Source: Oligoflexia bacterium
Lineage (GTDB): Bacteria > Bdellovibrionota > Bacteriovoracia > Bacteriovoracales > Bacteriovoracaceae
NCBI GenBank assembly: GCA_015231955.1
Contig: JADGAN010000022.1
Span: 1-64,000, forward strand
DNA: 64,000 nt
Direction of reading: 5' to 3'
Shown here: positions 26,734 through 35,035 of the stretch, one piece after another
Numbering within the stretch: the stretch's first letter is position 1
Layout: each line of letters starts with the position of its first letter
Notes under the pieces: generated by a model
The model's input: the letters and a program-made list of their open reading frames with translations, nothing else
The model's database searches: none
What the model was told of the DNA's origin: nothing
Program-made: the position numbers and the translations under genes

Positions 26734-27177
26734 TTAAAAGTATTCTGCTCGTACCACGCCACGTTTGAGACTTATTTTGTTGGACGCTCTCTGTCCCAAG
26801 CGTGGTGTGGAACCACCGTTCATTATCTTGATATCATATTTTTTAATGAAATTAGCAGATACTGACTTTACAAATTTGCTCTTTCCATTTTGAGCGAGGT
26901 TAAGGAGCATGTTTTTTTCTTTTTCTGTAGGGTCACCACAGCGGAAGGCAGAGTCAATCAATTGTAACCAATGTTCATCCGATAACTGAACATTCTGAGA
27001 GACAAGCTTTCTATAGACTGCTTTTGTAAACTTGTAGTTGGATCTATTATAAGCACTACTGGCATCCCTTGTTTTTATCTTTATATCCTCATCCTCCGTT
27101 TCAGAAAACAACGAAAAGGAAGTGCTGGCACTAATAATGATCATGGTCATAATAAAATATTTAACAACTGAATGCAT
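26734..27177 (-). CDS. Small exported protein of unknown function
   Basis: A 147-aa protein with a signal peptide (MHSVVKYFIMTMIIISAST). The rest is a short helical region with one Cys. AGAGGTT precedes the ATG at a normal distance. It is followed by the DUF4156-like lipoprotein gene in the same direction, 26 bases on. I recognise no family. Confidence 0.6.
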   Translation of the reverse strand: MHSVVKYFIMTMIIISASTSFSLFSETEDEDIKIKTRDASSAYNRSNYKFTKAVYRKLVSQNVQLSDEHWLQLIDSAFRCGDPTEKEKNMLLNLAQNGKSKFVKSVSANFIKKYDIKIMNGGSTPRLGQRASNKISLKRGVVRAEYF

Positions 27178-27617
27178 GGATAACCTCTTGTGAATTATTA
27201 ATAATTTTCAAGAATGAAAGTAAAATAGTAACATCGCCTCAGTAATATGCTCTTGATCTTTTTACACCTATTTTTTATTCCAAATAAATATCATCACTTA
27301 ATAGTGAAAAAAATATTCGAGATTTTTTTTCTGAAAAATATCCCTGCCAATAATTGTTGGCAGTTGTTGAAGAAAAAAATTTTTTTTTGAGTTATTGCCA
27401 CGAGGAAGCATTGTTTTTACAAACACTTGAGTAGGATATAATCGATAATAATTAGCAGTAGGCAACCATAATAGGCAATTCCCATGTTTCCATGCTTTTT
27501 AAAAAAATGGATCACGACGACACTTTTCTAGATGATAACATTCAAGTTTGATCTTAGAAAAATTCAAAAGAACATGAGAAGTATTATATTTGCTAATATC
27601 ATAGAGAGGTAAACGTT
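27178..27617. other. Intergenic region, AT-rich, with one inverted repeat
   Basis: This is the 440-base divergent space between two exported-protein genes. No gene is seen. TGCCAA (27345-27350) pairs with TTGGCA (27357-27362). As both flanking genes point away, this is better read as an operator than as a terminator. Confidence 0.4.
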
Positions 27618-28190
27618 ATGAGACAAAAAAGTAATCATCGTCTAATGTCTGTGTATTTCCTGTTTGCTATTATGGCCACCAACTGCATTCAGATTCCGCT
27701 AGCGAAGGCAACCATCGAATTATGTCAAAAAACAATTCAGCAATTTAGAGAATCAATAGGAGCAAACAATTATAAATTGGCCGATGATCTCTATGCGGGC
27801 ACTCAAGGGATTAAAGAACAGCAAGATTGCGAAGAGTCCCTGACATTAGATGATATGAGGATGTATGCCGAGGCCTTCTATTGTTTAAAAAAGATTGACA
27901 CTGCCAAAATTTATCTTGAAGATACGATTTATAACAGCGAGGGGTTTATTGATAAATATAGCGAAGGTGATGTTACTGCCAAACGGATTTCCTCTATAAA
28001 AGAGGCCTTAAGCGAAAATAAAATTCCTCCAATTAAATGTATTGATAATTTACAAAATAGTCTTTACGAGATCAAAGAAGCTTTACAAGCATTTAAGACA
28101 CCTCTCTCTAACAATTCATTGAACCTGTTCCAAAGCAAGATTATTGATCCTCTTTTGATGGTTCTTGAAAAAAACGATTACGTTTATTAA
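27618..28190 (+). CDS. Exported orphan protein, 5' part of a gene split by a frameshift
   Basis: A 190-aa reading frame with a signal peptide (to LAKA) and a Cys-containing helical body (CQKTIQQF, DCEESLTLDD, CLKKIDTAK). It ends abruptly at 28190, within an overlap with the next frame. An A7 run at 28168-28174 lies in the overlap, and dropping one A joins both frames as EKTITFINPF. AGAGG precedes the ATG. It is either a broken gene, a sequence error, or a gene read by slippage. Confidence 0.55.
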   Translation: MRQKSNHRLMSVYFLFAIMATNCIQIPLAKATIELCQKTIQQFRESIGANNYKLADDLYAGTQGIKEQQDCEESLTLDDMRMYAEAFYCLKKIDTAKIYLEDTIYNSEGFIDKYSEGDVTAKRISSIKEALSENKIPPIKCIDNLQNSLYEIKEALQAFKTPLSNNSLNLFQSKIIDPLLMVLEKNDYVY

Positions 28191-29043
28191 TCCCTTTTAT
28201 CTTCTAGATGGTGAGCCCATCGCTTTTCACGCCAACAGCGATGTCGATGCAATTGCTAATCTTTTTGGTTTCACTAGTGCCGAAAAAGGGCGTACAAAAA
28301 ATGCCAAAGCAAGCAATGGCCCGAATACTGAGACCATCTTGTATAAAAAAGATTGTGATCCACAATTGCAACAGAGTGAACAGGTGATCCAAAAATTTGC
28401 ATGTAAACTAATGAGCACTTCAGACCTTATTATAAAAACTTTAGTCGATACTTTTTCAATACCGACTACTCAACCAGCTCCAGAAGCGGCAGTATCTGTC
28501 CAACCGTTACCCAGCACAGGCCCAGAGGCACCACCGCGGCCAGTAGTCAGTGCACCGATTGAAAGGCCCACCCCACCAATCAGTACCCCAGTACCAGTGG
28601 AACCTACAAAACCAACAGTCAATTCTAGTAATCCATTAATTCCACCGGCGTTACTTGCTATGCTTCCTTTCAATATTAGGAAGTATCTTAAAGACAACAA
28701 CGTTCTATTTAATCTATCGATGAATTCTCTCGGTCGTTTGGTGCTTTCCATACCTGGAGGAGCACTAAATAATCCATTCTTTCGGCCATATTTTTTAAAT
28801 GCCGCAGTTGATATGAGGGCATCGGGGATGCCTGCAAATTACTACTCATTCTATTTAGGAAACTCTATTCTTCCCATGGCGCCAGTTAATTCATACGGAT
28901 TTCAAACATTTGTATTTAGGCCAAATGGAATGACCTTTGATTCCTTTTTGGCCAATACCGAATTGCGAATACTTCCTGGTGAGAACCCTCCTAATCCTAT
29001 GTTTGGAATCCCTGCAATGCTTAAGTGGATCGAGATAAAGTAA
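28165..29043 (+). CDS. 3' part of the split exported-protein gene, Pro-rich linker
   Basis: A 292-codon frame that lacks a signal peptide, a convincing start (a TTG inside the previous gene) and a ribosome site. The first 90 residues (GEPIAFHANSDVDAIANLFGF, CDPQLQQSEQVIQKFACKL) read as a continuation of the upstream frame. A Pro- and Pro-Val-rich linker near 95-160 leads to a globular C-terminal part. The joined product would have about 475 residues. No family is recognised. Confidence 0.55.
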   Translation: MKKTITFINPFYLLDGEPIAFHANSDVDAIANLFGFTSAEKGRTKNAKASNGPNTETILYKKDCDPQLQQSEQVIQKFACKLMSTSDLIIKTLVDTFSIPTTQPAPEAAVSVQPLPSTGPEAPPRPVVSAPIERPTPPISTPVPVEPTKPTVNSSNPLIPPALLAMLPFNIRKYLKDNNVLFNLSMNSLGRLVLSIPGGALNNPFFRPYFLNAAVDMRASGMPANYYSFYLGNSILPMAPVNSYGFQTFVFRPNGMTFDSFLANTELRILPGENPPNPMFGIPAMLKWIEIK

Positions 29044-29215
29044 CTTAATTGTTGCGCGAAAACTTGATTTACCTCTAGGAAATAGGATAATCATCACATA
29101 GGTCGAACAGTAACTAAGCCGTTCGTGCTCGGTCAAATACTGAACTCCCATAGATTTACACTTCTTCTTTGAGAGGAAAGCAATTGATGTTGATGATTGA
29201 TTTTCAAAAAATATA

Positions 29216-30220
29216 CTAATAGAGCAACTCGAAGGGTATTTGTCGAGGGATAGATGCAAGAGCAAAATCAATATTGATATCCACTAGCGTTGCCTCATCG
29301 ATGTCAGCGCTCTCTTTTTTGTTGTAAGATGCAACTTTGTCATATCCAAAATATTTTATCGATTCTCGTCGGTGGCATCCGTGACAGAGAAGCAAAAGAT
29401 TCGATAGTTCGTGTCCACCTTCATCGCAAAGAGGACGCTTGTGATGGACTTCCAATAAATAAACGCTTCCACAGTTCTCACAATGCCCATTGGCCCGAAT
29501 ATGCAACTCCGTCACTGTTTGTGTAGGTACGGTCCGAGTGGGTTTTTCACTTTTTATAGGAGTTACTGTTTTGGTGACTTTTTTTCTTGCAGGATCGATC
29601 TTTTCCAGTGTTATCTCGGCCATTTCATCAATAACTTCCGCAAGAGTAATTTTCCTATTCTTATGGGCGAGTAACCCTTGAATTTTCTCCAGCTTTTCCA
29701 TTGTTTTTTTGCTGATGGAGCAATGAAGTCGAATATCTTTATCGCTTTCATCACTCACAACAGTGCGAGTTTGTTTCTTCTTGGTTTCATCCTCTGATCC
29801 TTTTTTCTTCTCCTCTCTTTCTGCTTTGAGTTTTCGTAACTCCGCTTTTGCATCGTTGCCACTTTTTCCCTGAACTAAATCGACAAGGGCCATCTTTTCC
29901 TCTGTTGTAGCAATCTCTTGCTCGTTTATAAATTGTTTAAGCAGATTAACATTGGAAAGGGAGATCTCTCCTTTTGCAATTTTTTCATCAAGCACTGGCA
30001 ACTCTACTGTCATTCTGGCGGCAGTAATACGTCTCATAGCTGCTCCTTCTGAATATCCCAATTCAACAAGGAGATACTGGAATAAGGACGGATAATGTAA
30101 GTCTCGATAAGATTGAAGGCGATCAATCTCTCTAAGATTAACAATGATTTGATGAGTATTTTTTCTTTCTTCTGCCACTAATGCTTTGGTTTCACTAAGC
30201 AAAAAAATATTTTCTTTCAT
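29216..30220 (-). CDS. HNH endonuclease-type protein
   Basis: A 334-aa protein. The N-terminal helical part (ERKNTHQIIVNLREIDRL, then LGYSEGAAMRRITAARM) resembles the DNA-binding region of DUF222-like HNH proteins that are multicopy in many delta-type genomes. A Lys-rich middle follows. The C-terminal HNH domain is intact: CENCG, EVHHKRP, ELSNLLLLCHGCHRR. I chose ATG at 30220 because GAGAGG lies 8 bases upstream. It probably nicks or cuts DNA; no partner gene for restriction or phage packaging is adjacent. Confidence 0.8.
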   Translation of the reverse strand: MKENIFLLSETKALVAEERKNTHQIIVNLREIDRLQSYRDLHYPSLFQYLLVELGYSEGAAMRRITAARMTVELPVLDEKIAKGEISLSNVNLLKQFINEQEIATTEEKMALVDLVQGKSGNDAKAELRKLKAEREEKKKGSEDETKKKQTRTVVSDESDKDIRLHCSISKKTMEKLEKIQGLLAHKNRKITLAEVIDEMAEITLEKIDPARKKVTKTVTPIKSEKPTRTVPTQTVTELHIRANGHCENCGSVYLLEVHHKRPLCDEGGHELSNLLLLCHGCHRRESIKYFGYDKVASYNKKESADIDEATLVDINIDFALASIPRQIPFELLY

Positions 30221-30672
30221 GAATAGATCCTCTCTTGAAAAAAGCAATCAAATACACTTTATTCTTTATAATCTATGTTGTGATTAAAAGCAAACGAGCT
30301 AAACCTCGATATAGAGAGTGTTCGAGAGGATTGCTCTTGTTAAATGACCATCTCTTCCTCTCTTTCAATGTCTTTTAAAGCGTTCTCGATAGTCCATTCA
30401 TGAAAAATGGTTAAAATAGAAAAAACACCTCTCACAGACGATCTGGTGAACTCAAAAAATATTTCCATGATGCTTTTTATGCTCTAAAATCACCGCCGCT
30501 GCGGCGGTAATGAGATGCTGAATTCACATAGAGTACTAACTCTTAATTGTTACGCAAACATTTAATTTACCTCTGAAAACTCTCCAAAGAACCGACCAAT
30601 ATGGGATAAATGCCATTTCTGTAAAATCTTTAGCTCTAGTAGAAAATCGTTTCGCCGACACCCGCGTAAAAG
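30221..30672. other. Intergenic region with GC-rich hairpin and diverged repeat copy
   Basis: No gene is seen. ACCGCCGC-T-GCGGCGGT at 30492-30508 is a perfect hairpin, downstream of the ATPase gene on its own strand, and followed on that strand by a short T-rich stretch; it could be its terminator. A stretch at 30538-30580 resembles 29042-29082 on the other side of the HNH gene. Confidence 0.5.
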
Positions 30673-31998
30673 CTAGAAGAGAGAAGCCACCGCATATAAT
30701 GGAATGTTGATCACTCGTCCTCTTTTTTCAAAATCGCTAGAGGAGATCATAACGGCCGTATGGTTTTTTTTCTTTTCTTCTAGAAAAATTTGTAATCCCT
30801 TGGCACTTCTTGCTCTCCCGCTTTTAACTTCGATAGGTATAATTTTTTCTTCTCTATTGATCAGATAATCAACTTCGGCATTAGAGGATTTACTTTCGCG
30901 ATGCCAGTAAAAAAGTTCTGAGCGTCGATCGCTATCTTGATAACAAGCAAGCTCTTGTCCTACAAAACTTTCTACCATAAAACCTTTATTTACCAAAAAC
31001 TGAATTCCTTCAATTTCCCAGCGAAGATAATCATTCCCTAAAATGTTTTGAGAGATAGCAACATCTAGTAGAATAGTTTTGAACTTTGATACATTCACTT
31101 CACTGGCCAGAGGTATTCCATTACCGGAGGTGTGGTGAATTTTAATGACCACATTTGCTTTGACTAAAAGATCAAGGGCCGCACTTAATTCCCTTGCTGC
31201 ATATTCATCAGAGACGTGTGCATATTTGAATTTTTGTCCAAGCAAACGAGGCACTGATTTATAAATAATATCCACATATTTAATTTTAGCAGTCCGTGCA
31301 TATTTATGAAAATCTTGTTCATACGAGTAACTGATTTGTTTGTGAACGGTCAAAATTTCTGCGAAATTTTTTGTTTCCAAAAAAGTAACAACAGCTTCTG
31401 GCATACCTCCAACGGCCATATAACTCATCCACAAGCGCATGGCCTTTTGATGGAGGGCCTCACCGAGAGGAACGCACTTATCATCCCATATCCTTTGTTT
31501 TAAAACCTCCTCTGCTAAAAGTTGATTTTGAGTAAACTCTAGAAATTCCAAGAAAGAGACTGGATACAGATGCAAAAATTCCACTCGACCGACCGGTACC
31601 CCAACCGCTTCGAGAGCAAAATCAAGCAGTGACCCTGCTGCAATTACATGCAACTCCGGCATTTCCTCATAAAAATAACGTAATTTTTTTATACTCTCAG
31701 GTGATTCTTGTATCTCATCTAAAAAAAGGAGTGTCTCTCCTTTGATGATGGTTTGACCACTGTGAATAGATATTTTATGAACAATATCTTTGGGAGCGTT
31801 TTCACTTTCAAAAATAGTTTTTGAAAGTTTATCTTTTTCAAAATTGATCTCGAGAAAAGATTTAAACTCTTTTGCTAATTCACGTACAAGAAAGGTTTTT
31901 CCTGTTTGGCGGGCCCCTCGAAGGATAAGCGGCTTATGCTTTTTGGCATTTTTCCATTTCAATAGGTTTTGTAGTAATTTTCGTTTAATAGTGCTCAT
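30673..31998 (-). CDS. AAA ATPase with DUF4143-type C-terminal domain
   Basis: A 441-aa member of the COG1373 family. Walker A is GARQTGKT near 31-38 and Walker B is LLFLDEIQ. The DUF4143 part includes GGMPEAVV, a middle segment (ISQNILG) and a C-terminal nuclease-like segment (ELFYWHR...EVDYLI...PIEVKSG), whose D/E-x-K pattern resembles PD-(D/E)XK nucleases. The cellular role is not established for this family. A 459-aa paralog lies at 35.0-36.4 kb. The ATG lies inside a long perfect palindrome and has no normal ribosome site. Confidence 0.88.
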   Translation of the reverse strand: MSTIKRKLLQNLLKWKNAKKHKPLILRGARQTGKTFLVRELAKEFKSFLEINFEKDKLSKTIFESENAPKDIVHKISIHSGQTIIKGETLLFLDEIQESPESIKKLRYFYEEMPELHVIAAGSLLDFALEAVGVPVGRVEFLHLYPVSFLEFLEFTQNQLLAEEVLKQRIWDDKCVPLGEALHQKAMRLWMSYMAVGGMPEAVVTFLETKNFAEILTVHKQISYSYEQDFHKYARTAKIKYVDIIYKSVPRLLGQKFKYAHVSDEYAARELSAALDLLVKANVVIKIHHTSGNGIPLASEVNVSKFKTILLDVAISQNILGNDYLRWEIEGIQFLVNKGFMVESFVGQELACYQDSDRRSELFYWHRESKSSNAEVDYLINREEKIIPIEVKSGRARSAKGLQIFLEEKKKNHTAVMISSSDFEKRGRVINIPLYAVASLF

Positions 31999-32038
31999 CC
32001 TTGTATTTTATGCACAAAATGCATAAAATACAAGGATG
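31996..32038 (-). promoter_or_regulatory. Perfect 43-base palindrome covering promoter and start codon
   Basis: Both 19-base arms match perfectly around a 5-base centre. Read on the minus strand, TTGTAT and TAAAAT are separated by exactly 17 bases, a good -35/-10 pair, and the ATG begins 6 bases after the -10, so the message may be leaderless. The arm half-site recurs once more, with one change, at 32054-32067 (GCACAAAATACAAG). This is most simply an operator for a dimeric repressor. The sequence facts are direct; the roles are inferred. Confidence 0.65.
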
Positions 32039-32256
32039 TTTTCTTCAAAAAAAGCACAAAATACAAGCTTGACCTTGGTTTAGCAGTTGGAGTTAGAAGA
32101 GCTAGCCCTGGCCCTCGTTGCCACGTTTGACTTCCTTCTATATGTACGAACAATGTCATAAGCAAACAGAGGGTTGAAAATGAAACTACACTATGGACAA
32201 GAGATCTTTTTGATCGCTTGATTAGATTACAAAAGATGAGATGATCTTAAAGCATT

Positions 32257-32391
32257 ATGAGCGTGCTCTTTGGTAATATTTTCTACGACGGCAGTGGAGA
32301 ACTCTTGGCCGATGAAAGCGTCTTAAAGTTAGATCGCATTGGTGGCTTTCCTATGGTCCTCACCATCAATGGCAAAGCTTACCCCTTGTAG
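32257..32391 (+). CDS. Possible small gene or gene remnant of 44 codons
   Basis: ATG to TAG encodes 44 residues with protein-like composition (LFGNIFYDGSGELL, then KLDRIGGFPMVLTING). No good ribosome site is seen, and no homolog is recognised. It may be a fragment. The rest of 32039-32415 shows nothing else beyond the operator half-site. Confidence 0.25.
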   Translation: MSVLFGNIFYDGSGELLADESVLKLDRIGGFPMVLTINGKAYPL

Positions 32392-32415
32392 GTGGGTGCT
32401 GGGGATGCCTTGCTT

Positions 32416-32715
32416 TCACACCCCTATATTTCGATACCACGTAACCCAAGTAATTAAGACAATGATGATTACTAGTGTAATCACCACTCTTTTAATTCCT
32501 TGTGGAGTTATCAGTGCTTGTTTTAGTTGTGCTAGGGGGTGGGGAAATTGAACCTGCACTTGCGCCCTACATTTAGGACAATGGACAAGCAATTTTTTGC
32601 CGAAACGCACCGGAACCCGCAGCTGTTGCCTGCATGAAGGGCAAGGAAATATTTTATGACTGACATTTTTCTTCGTCTCTTTCCAATGTGCTTTAAATCT
32701 TTCTATTGGGTTCAT
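32416..32715 (-). CDS. Small membrane protein with zinc ribbon
   Basis: A 99-aa protein. CPSC and CPKC near 24-50 form a zinc ribbon in the MJ0042 or FYDLN style (FPCPSCRQQLRVP, LLVHCPKCRAQVQV). One C-terminal membrane helix follows (VVITLVIIIVLITWVTW). The ATG at 32715 has AGAGG upstream; a longer start at 32784 adds an unlikely Cys- and Trp-containing leader. No function is known. Confidence 0.65.
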   Translation of the reverse strand: MNPIERFKAHWKETKKNVSHKIFPCPSCRQQLRVPVRFGKKLLVHCPKCRAQVQVQFPHPLAQLKQALITPQGIKRVVITLVIIIVLITWVTWYRNIGV

Positions 32716-32920
32716 GTCGATTCTATCCTCTAAAAGTCTACAGTTCTCTGTCTTCCATTTGCAGCTCTGGAAAATGTAATACAATTTCGATCAGTAGAGA
32801 ACAAGTAAAATAAGTTAACGCACAATTTAGTATTGCAAGTGTTCGCAGTTGACGAAGAGCTGCTTTGCCTTTAAGAAAAAGTCATTGGCCTTAAATACAT
32901 ATCAGAAAGGATAAACATTA

Positions 32921-35008
32921 ATGACGATATCAACACTTCTTATCACCACTATTGCTATTATCTCTTCCGCTTTTTTTCCTTTGCAGCGTACAGAAGCAAA
33001 GATGCATCTCATCGCTGTAGAATTTGATACGCTTTTGCAAAAGCAAAGTGTGAGTAAAGAGTATCAGCGAATCTATGAACGGATGAAGACGATTAAGAGC
33101 GATTTTCAAGAAAAAAATTTCGAACGCTGTTTAAAAAAAGCAAAAACAGAAAAGAGTACCCTTCCTCTTATCAGCGATTGGGTGGTTTTTTATGAGTTGA
33201 GTTGTGCGCGAAATCTCTATGAGAAAGGTGTACTCTCTGGTGAAAAATTTTTCAAAATTCTCAGTAGAAGCAGGCCTTCAAGACAGTGTAAGGATGATGA
33301 GAATAAGCAAACGGTGCAGGCCTTTCTTGATGGGGCCTTAAGTTATCGCGAGAGAGAGGCAAAGCTTTCAAATCAGCGCGCCAAACTGCTTTTGGATTGG
33401 ATGATGGAACAAAAATGGGCATTTTCTCTTGAACAAAAGGCAAAAATAATTCCCGTAAGTAATAAGGCCTTGACAACAGTCGTGGCCTTCAAAAAAGAGG
33501 AGCGCTTAGAGGCCAGTGAAGAGGAGTTAACACTTTTTGATCAAGTAGAATCCGATTTTGGAAAGGGCGAAACGCTCTTAGCGGTTGCAGGGGGAGTAAA
33601 GCTTATGAAAAAATTCCCTGCGGGAAAACGCGCTTTACGCATACAAGAGCGCATCGTCGCAAGTTATCTGGCGCTTTCGGCAACCTCACCCCTAAGGTCA
33701 CCGCTTTTACAGAAGATGCAAGAGGGTGACTGCACCACCATCCTTGCTTGGGGGAAGAGGCTTTTTGATCGCCTTTACTACAACAATAGTTTGAGCTTAC
33801 TGGAACAGGCCATCGATAAGTGCGACAGCAGTGGACGAGAGCGCGCTCAGGGGGATTACTTGATTGGCGTTTTAGCGTTTTACCTTGGCCAATACGATAA
33901 GGCCCAAAGCTATCTAAGCAAAGTGGCGATAAAGAGTGCGGGCAGCGAAAGGTCAGTGCGTTCGCGCTATTGGCTAGCGATGACTGCTCTTCATCAGCAA
34001 GATTATCAAACAGCACTGGAGCATTTTGAACGATTACTACAGCTCCCTCATAGTGAAGAGTATGAACAAAATGCGGCCTATTGGCGTTGGCGATCGTTAC
34101 AACAATTGAACAGGCCAGAGGAGGCAAAGAGAGCAGCACAACTCTTGATCGATCGCTTTCCGCTTAGTTTTTATGCACTAAAGGCCCGCATGGAGAGCAA
34201 TAATGGAGTACTCTTTGACAACAATTTTAAGCGGCCACTCGAAAAAATAGAGGGAAGTTTATTGCTAAGTGATGCCGAGGTACGTGCGTGGAAAAGGTAT
34301 GGGCATTTGCTTTTTTTAGGATGGTATGAAGAAGCACAAAGTGAACTCTCTTTTTTGACGACACCAGTTGCGCCTGAAATGCAGCTCATCTATGCCAAGC
34401 TATACTCTTTGGCCCATCACTATAGGAAGGCCATCGAAATGATGGCCCCCTTATGGAAAGAGGACAAAACGCTTCTTCGTAAAGAGCTGCTACAAATGGT
34501 CTTTCCTCTCGATTTTCATGACACGATTAAAAAGGAGTCCCAACAATACCAGCTTGATCCCCTTTTGATTCACGCCTTGATTCGCCAAGAGAGTGCCTAC
34601 ACCCCTTCGATCGCCAGTAGCAAGGGTGCTTTAGGACTCATGCAAATTTTGCCCTCTACAGGCGAGGAACTGATGATGAAGCAAACAGGCACTTCCACTG
34701 CCGCTCTCTCCATCGAAGAAAAACTTTTAACTCCTACTTTAAATATTAAGGCCGGCACATTATATCTTTCTCGTTTGCTTAAAAAGTATGAAGGAGATGT
34801 TGCCTTTTCTTTGGCGGCCTACAATGCAGGGATGGGTAGGCTCCAACGTTTTAAAAGCGAAAGAGGCCTTACGATAGATAATCCTAAACGCAAGGGATTA
34901 TCGGTTTTTGATGAACTATGGATCGATGAATTGCCATGGAGTGAAACCCAAGATTATGTGAAAGCAGTTTTAAGAAATCAACTCCTCTATAAATTCATGG
35001 AAAAGTAA
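32921..35008 (+). CDS. slt: Soluble lytic murein transglycosylase
   Basis: A 695-aa periplasmic enzyme cleaving the MurNAc-GlcNAc bond of peptidoglycan. A signal peptide (to RTEA) is followed by a long alpha-superhelical U-domain with TPR-like units (QGDYLIGVLAFYLGQYDKA). A C-terminal SLT domain carries the catalytic Glu E557 (RQESAYTP), then GALGLMQI and AAYNAGMGR. Length and order fit Slt70-type enzymes. It stands alone between two AAA/DUF4143 genes. Confidence 0.92.
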   Translation: MTISTLLITTIAIISSAFFPLQRTEAKMHLIAVEFDTLLQKQSVSKEYQRIYERMKTIKSDFQEKNFERCLKKAKTEKSTLPLISDWVVFYELSCARNLYEKGVLSGEKFFKILSRSRPSRQCKDDENKQTVQAFLDGALSYREREAKLSNQRAKLLLDWMMEQKWAFSLEQKAKIIPVSNKALTTVVAFKKEERLEASEEELTLFDQVESDFGKGETLLAVAGGVKLMKKFPAGKRALRIQERIVASYLALSATSPLRSPLLQKMQEGDCTTILAWGKRLFDRLYYNNSLSLLEQAIDKCDSSGRERAQGDYLIGVLAFYLGQYDKAQSYLSKVAIKSAGSERSVRSRYWLAMTALHQQDYQTALEHFERLLQLPHSEEYEQNAAYWRWRSLQQLNRPEEAKRAAQLLIDRFPLSFYALKARMESNNGVLFDNNFKRPLEKIEGSLLLSDAEVRAWKRYGHLLFLGWYEEAQSELSFLTTPVAPEMQLIYAKLYSLAHHYRKAIEMMAPLWKEDKTLLRKELLQMVFPLDFHDTIKKESQQYQLDPLLIHALIRQESAYTPSIASSKGALGLMQILPSTGEELMMKQTGTSTAALSIEEKLLTPTLNIKAGTLYLSRLLKKYEGDVAFSLAAYNAGMGRLQRFKSERGLTIDNPKRKGLSVFDELWIDELPWSETQDYVKAVLRNQLLYKFMEK

Positions 35009-35016
35009 GGAGGTGA
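35005..35016 (+). promoter_or_regulatory. Full-length Shine-Dalgarno match after the slt stop
   Basis: TAAGGAGGTGA overlaps and directly follows the slt stop codon and is a near-complete complement to the 16S 3' end. The only reading frame after it is 14 codons from an ATG near 35027, running into the end of the convergent ATPase gene. It may be a relic or a short regulatory peptide. Confidence 0.3.
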
Positions 35017-35035
35017 CCCATAAGTCAATGCAGCT

